From JAZDMK01 sp043800975 (GTDB taxonomy: Bacteria; Bacteroidota; Bacteroidia; Bacteroidales; JAHJDW01): DNA of 18,168 nucleotides. The position numbers were made by a program, and so were the translations under genes. The stretch spans positions 1 through 18,168 of the forward strand of contig JAZDMK010000077.1 in assembly GCA_043800975.1 (NCBI GenBank), read 5' to 3'. The notes under the pieces are model-generated. The model made no database searches and had not been told where the DNA came from. It worked only from the letters and a program-made list of their open reading frames with translations. Of the stretch, positions 16,901 to 18,168 are shown in pieces (the first letter of the stretch is position 1; every line of letters starts with the position of its first letter).

Positions 16901-17323
16901 ACAACTATTTCCTTTGTACATACAAAGGCCTATCCCTTTATGAGAAGTGGAATTGGGGTCAATTTGAATTTGCAAATTACCCGAAGCTGGCACAACGGCT
17001 GAGAACCAAACATCTTTATAGTTACTAGATTGAAAAATTGCCTGGTGTTCAAAATAGCTTGAAGGAATATAAGGCCAGTCTGTAATAGTACCTGGCGCAA
17101 GGGTAGTTGGTGTCTCTGTCGCCCCAACATTTGTGTATGTTTGATAATTACAAACAAGGCTAACAGTTAATGCAGCCGCAGTACAAGGGTCATCATTCGA
17201 TGGTGGTGGTGGTGGCGTAACCGGAGAAATTGCTAAAAGATCGCAAAAACTCAGCTGAATTATTGAAGCAATTAACAAACACTTCTCAATCCTTTTTAAC
17301 GAAATAATGATTAAGTTTTTCAT
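13916..17323 (-). CDS. T9SS type B cargo: PPC-like, choice-of-anchor L, Calx-beta, Ig/PKD array
   Basis: 1135 aa. The N-terminus has a signal peptide (IEKCLLIASIIQLSFCDLLA) and then a short proline run (TPPPPPSNDDPC). Residues ~43-197 are a PPC/CUB-like beta-sandwich (DVWFSAVVPASGNLQIQID, NLAGQTVWIRFWAF). Residues ~200-440 are choice-of-anchor L (GFNSGIAMASGKV, RYIFGSEEFSRFVTTGVND, FGFLISGP, SINTINNG). Residues ~442-556 are Calx-beta-like (GTATMGIDYTNIP, DGITEPNEYIIL). An Ig-like plus PKD-like pair occurs twice (~558-723 and ~724-887). A SprB-like repeat (~888-957), a PKD (~958-1040, SWAWTFGDLTGSSS) and the CHU_C domain (~1045-1135; PSAFTPDGDGLNDLF, FYIFNRWGE, GHVTLIR) complete it. It is first in a two-gene unit with the 699-aa cargo gene. 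Its C-terminal ~250 residues are closely related to those of the 1094-aa protein, pointing to duplication or domain shuffling within the locus. Confidence 0.93.
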   Translation of the reverse strand: MKNLIIISLKRIEKCLLIASIIQLSFCDLLAISPVTPPPPPSNDDPCTAAALTVSLVCNYQTYTNVGATETPTTLAPGTITDWPYIPSSYFEHQAIFQSSNYKDVWFSAVVPASGNLQIQIDPNSTSHKGIGLCMYKGNSCSSLTVFRTITVIDTINPRCFPPLRVYPWDNLAGQTVWIRFWAFDYNEEATFDLCATEPDGSDQLQITTLNNMSLNYMVSQVFSSAPCDSIFNAVYTGSAQSAGYFTNGSLVGFNSGIAMASGKVNNIRGNGMNIFSNDNMGTGGDTQLGSNGMDASVLTFNYIPSTDTLRFRYIFGSEEFSRFVTTGVNDVFGFLISGPNPLGGSYTSLNFALVNSQVVSINTINNGQHRYESYGPCNNCAFYRDNFCGELPVSWNGLTVTLEAKIAVVPCSTYSLKMGIQDIQDSWYDCGLLFEAKTGLQPGTGNVMNYNNSGTPTSQVEEGCSYYMVFNRPDSLNINDSLSFYPNITGTATMGIDYTNIPQPVWFAPGQMTDTVYYNVLPDGITEPNEYIILNIGGGCPCTPTTVVDTLYFVDNHPTNPVITPNQTICQGAGPITISVSINPLISPSSVNYNWSPVAGNNSSISVNPVTTTTYYVTISRPCHSDTVLQTTVTVVNAITPQIIATDTILCIGQSSSFTFNGSSPSTTLFNWTFSGGAPATASGAGPHTVSWAASGNHLVQLQIDNQGCISDTSISVYVMPGPLNPVITNNATICAGQNTTLSVTVNPAINPSSVSYSWSPVAGSSSSVSVAPLVTTTYQVTVTTPCEDSILFVTVTVVPTLPASFTISDNLLCVGESAIVEYNGSVSAGMQFNWTFNGGTPTTVNGPGPHTITWNNPGTFNIGLELNNIGCVSDCTINITVRPGPVFVINSSDAHCGQNIGSATYTPTGNCNGCSVIWSTTETTATINHLSAGNYSITVTDDAGCETMGNVIINDIPGPHADFYSSPQVVSTNNPEVHFFDQSTPVVISWAWTFGDLTGSSSIQNPTYNYEQVGDYLVTLLVTDPWGCSDTTSKVIQVKENMTFYVPSAFTPDGDGLNDLFGPYGTVLDPDNFEFYIFNRWGEMIFKTNDINRRWDGTYLGRPVEGGIYIWLAIVKEIDGFKQKYEGHVTLIR

Positions 17324-17345
17324 AGCTTTACATTAATGTTACAAT

Positions 17346-17353
17346 CAAATCTA
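17346..17353 (-). promoter_or_regulatory. -7 box for the two-cargo operon
   Basis: TAGATTTG on the minus strand matches TAnnTTTG, 22 nt before the ATG at 17323. A 10-bp palindrome ACATTAATGT (17330-17339) lies in the predicted leader. No clear -33 TTG is visible. Confidence 0.5.
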
Positions 17354-17601
17354 ATGTGTAATTTGTAAATAGACAGGTGAAAACTATCATACCGTTACGC
17401 CCATTTATCAAAAACTACTTTTCAATTACCAAAAGTCATTCATTCATTATCAAAACATCATTTAACTATAATGCTAAACTGTTAATTGTGGTTCAGGAAA
17501 AGCAGATCGATATGCTGGGTCTTCCACAAGATATTCGCATGGTTTCGTTGCGTCAAAGTCTGTGTGTAAATGCAGAACTGGCGTTTGCCTAAATCCTGTA
17601 A
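17354..17601. other. Flanking region without a recognised gene
   Basis: This lies upstream of the two-cargo operon. A GTG-started 71-codon plus-strand frame (17377-17592) is open and is followed closely by a terminator-like hairpin, but its product (MKTIIPLRPF... ending NAELAFA) matches no family I know, and no promoter or ribosome binding site supports it. It may be a small gene, a decayed gene end, or chance. Confidence 0.4.
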
Positions 17602-17640
17602 ACACTTTTTATTAACTACCTCAAAAAGTGTCAAGTTTTT
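17602..17640 (+). terminator. Terminator-like hairpin with T-tract (plus strand)
   Basis: ACACTTTTT (17602-17610) pairs perfectly with AAAAAGTGT (17623-17631) across a 12-nt loop, and after CAAG the plus strand runs into TTTTTT (17635-17640). The T-tract is only on the plus side, so it would stop rightward transcripts, for example from the small open frame ending at 17592, before the repeat array. The stem is AT-rich, which weakens the call. Confidence 0.45.
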
Positions 17641-17667
17641 TCAGGAAGGTTCAGATTTTCCCCAATT

Positions 17668-17691
17668 AACTAATAACTGATAACTAGTAAC
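17668..17691. repeat. Heptanucleotide run AACTAAT/AACTGAT/AACTAGT
   Basis: Three head-to-tail 7-mers of the form AACTNNT plus a partial fourth (AAC) lie 16 bp before the 21-bp array. Because 7 is not a multiple of 3, the run places stop codons in all three plus-strand frames (TAA, TGA, TAG). Confidence 0.6.
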
Positions 17692-17707
17692 CGCCGCTCC
17701 AGCAGCA

Positions 17708-18157
17708 GTCAGCATCGATCTTAGCCGTGTAACCAACGATCTTAGCCGTGTAAGCATCGATCTTGATCGTGTAACCAACGATCTTAGCCGTGTAAGCATC
17801 GATCTTAGCCGTGTAACCAACGATCTTAGCCGTGTAACCAACGATCTTAGCCGTGTAACCAACGATCTTAGCCGTGTAACCAACGATCTTAGTCGTGTAA
17901 CCAACGATCTTAGCCGTGTAAGCATCGATCTTGATCGTGTAACCAACGATCTTAGTCGTGTAACCAACGATCTTAGACGTGTAAGCAACGATCTTAGTCG
18001 TGTAACCAACGATCTTAGTCGTGTAACCAACGATCTTAGACGTGTAACCATCGATCTTATCAGTGTAAGCATCGAACTTGATAGTGTAACCAACGATCTT
18101 AGTCGTTTAACCAACGATAAAAGCCGTCTAAGCAACGATCTTTATCGTGTAAACAAC
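17708..18157. repeat. 21-bp tandem repeat array, 21 units, heptad-coding on plus strand
   Basis: Twenty-one consecutive 21-bp units plus a partial one run from 17708 with no insertion or deletion; the consensus is GTAACCAACGATCTTAGCCG + T. On the plus strand each unit reads V-T/S-N/I-D-L-S/D-R, i.e. hydrophobic residues spaced 4 and 3 apart as in a coiled coil, and the frame stays open from 17684 to a TAA at 18158-18160. That frame contains no ATG, GTG or TTG and is closed upstream by TAA at 17681-17683. The minus strand is also open (basic LRSLVTR heptads) but only from a TTG inside the array. The last five units (from about 18044) are the most diverged. I call it a repeat array of undecided coding status. 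Confidence 0.85.
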
Positions 18158-18168
18158 TAAATAAGTAG

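Noticed and set aside
17377..17592. 71-aa plus-strand frame with GTG start
   Set aside because: No recognisable family, promoter or ribosome binding site. The hairpin after it is suggestive but not enough to call a gene.
17641..18135. 164-aa minus-strand frame of LRSLVTR heptads
   Set aside because: It starts at TTG inside the tandem array and is a by-product of the 21-bp period; its two arginines per heptad are less protein-like than the plus-strand reading.
17708..18157. CRISPR array
   Set aside because: The 21-bp units are contiguous with no unique spacers and no cas genes nearby.

Overview
The window looks like a chromosomal segment of a Bacteroidota bacterium (Flavobacteriales/Sphingobacteriales/Chitinophagales-like, probably environmental). 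Three things suggest this. Four complete secreted proteins end in the 'gliding motility-associated' CHU_C-type C-terminal domain that marks cargo of the type IX secretion system (T9SS, type B). The DNA is AT-rich and the starts lack Shine-Dalgarno sequences. Several starts sit about 17-23 nt behind a TAnnTTTG box, the Bacteroidota -7 promoter element.

Layout, left to right. (1) 1-2575, minus: the N-terminal 858 codons of a giant secreted protein that runs off the left edge; its last part is a tandem array of 90-residue PKD-like repeats with an exact 270-bp period. (2) 2576-2985: AT-rich spacer with a strong interrupted hairpin at 2769-2805. (3) 2986-6270, minus: an 1094-aa cargo with an apparently eight-bladed FG-GAP/PQQ-like propeller, a PKD, an Ig-like domain, four SprB-like repeats, a PKD and the sorting domain. 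(4) 6271-6801: divergent promoter region. (5) 6802-8928, plus: a 708-aa choice-of-anchor L / Calx-beta / Ig / PKD / CHU_C cargo. (6) 8967-11484, minus: a two-gene regulatory operon, a TPR-LytS-type membrane histidine kinase overlapping by 8 bp a LytTR response regulator. (7) 11812-17323, minus: two further T9SS cargos separated by 4 bp. The upstream one (1135 aa) has an N-terminal PPC-like domain, choice-of-anchor L, Calx-beta-like and Ig/PKD repeats. The downstream one (699 aa) has a reelin-repeat-like domain plus PKD/Ig repeats. (8) 17324-18168: non-coding flank with a terminator-like hairpin, a heptanucleotide run with stops in all three plus frames, and 21 in-register copies of a 21-bp repeat that reads as a coiled-coil-like heptad on the plus strand but has no start codon.

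Taken together, this is a cell-surface locus: five large exported adhesin-like proteins (four with visible T9SS sorting domains) around one kinase/regulator pair. The proteins share modules: the 1135-aa and 1094-aa proteins have closely related C-terminal ~250 residues, and the 708-aa and 1135-aa proteins share the anchor-L plus Calx-beta plan. That the two-component pair controls these cargos is inference from position. No T9SS machinery gene (PorP/SprF, GldKLMN, SprA), tRNA, rRNA, transposase or CRISPR array was seen.
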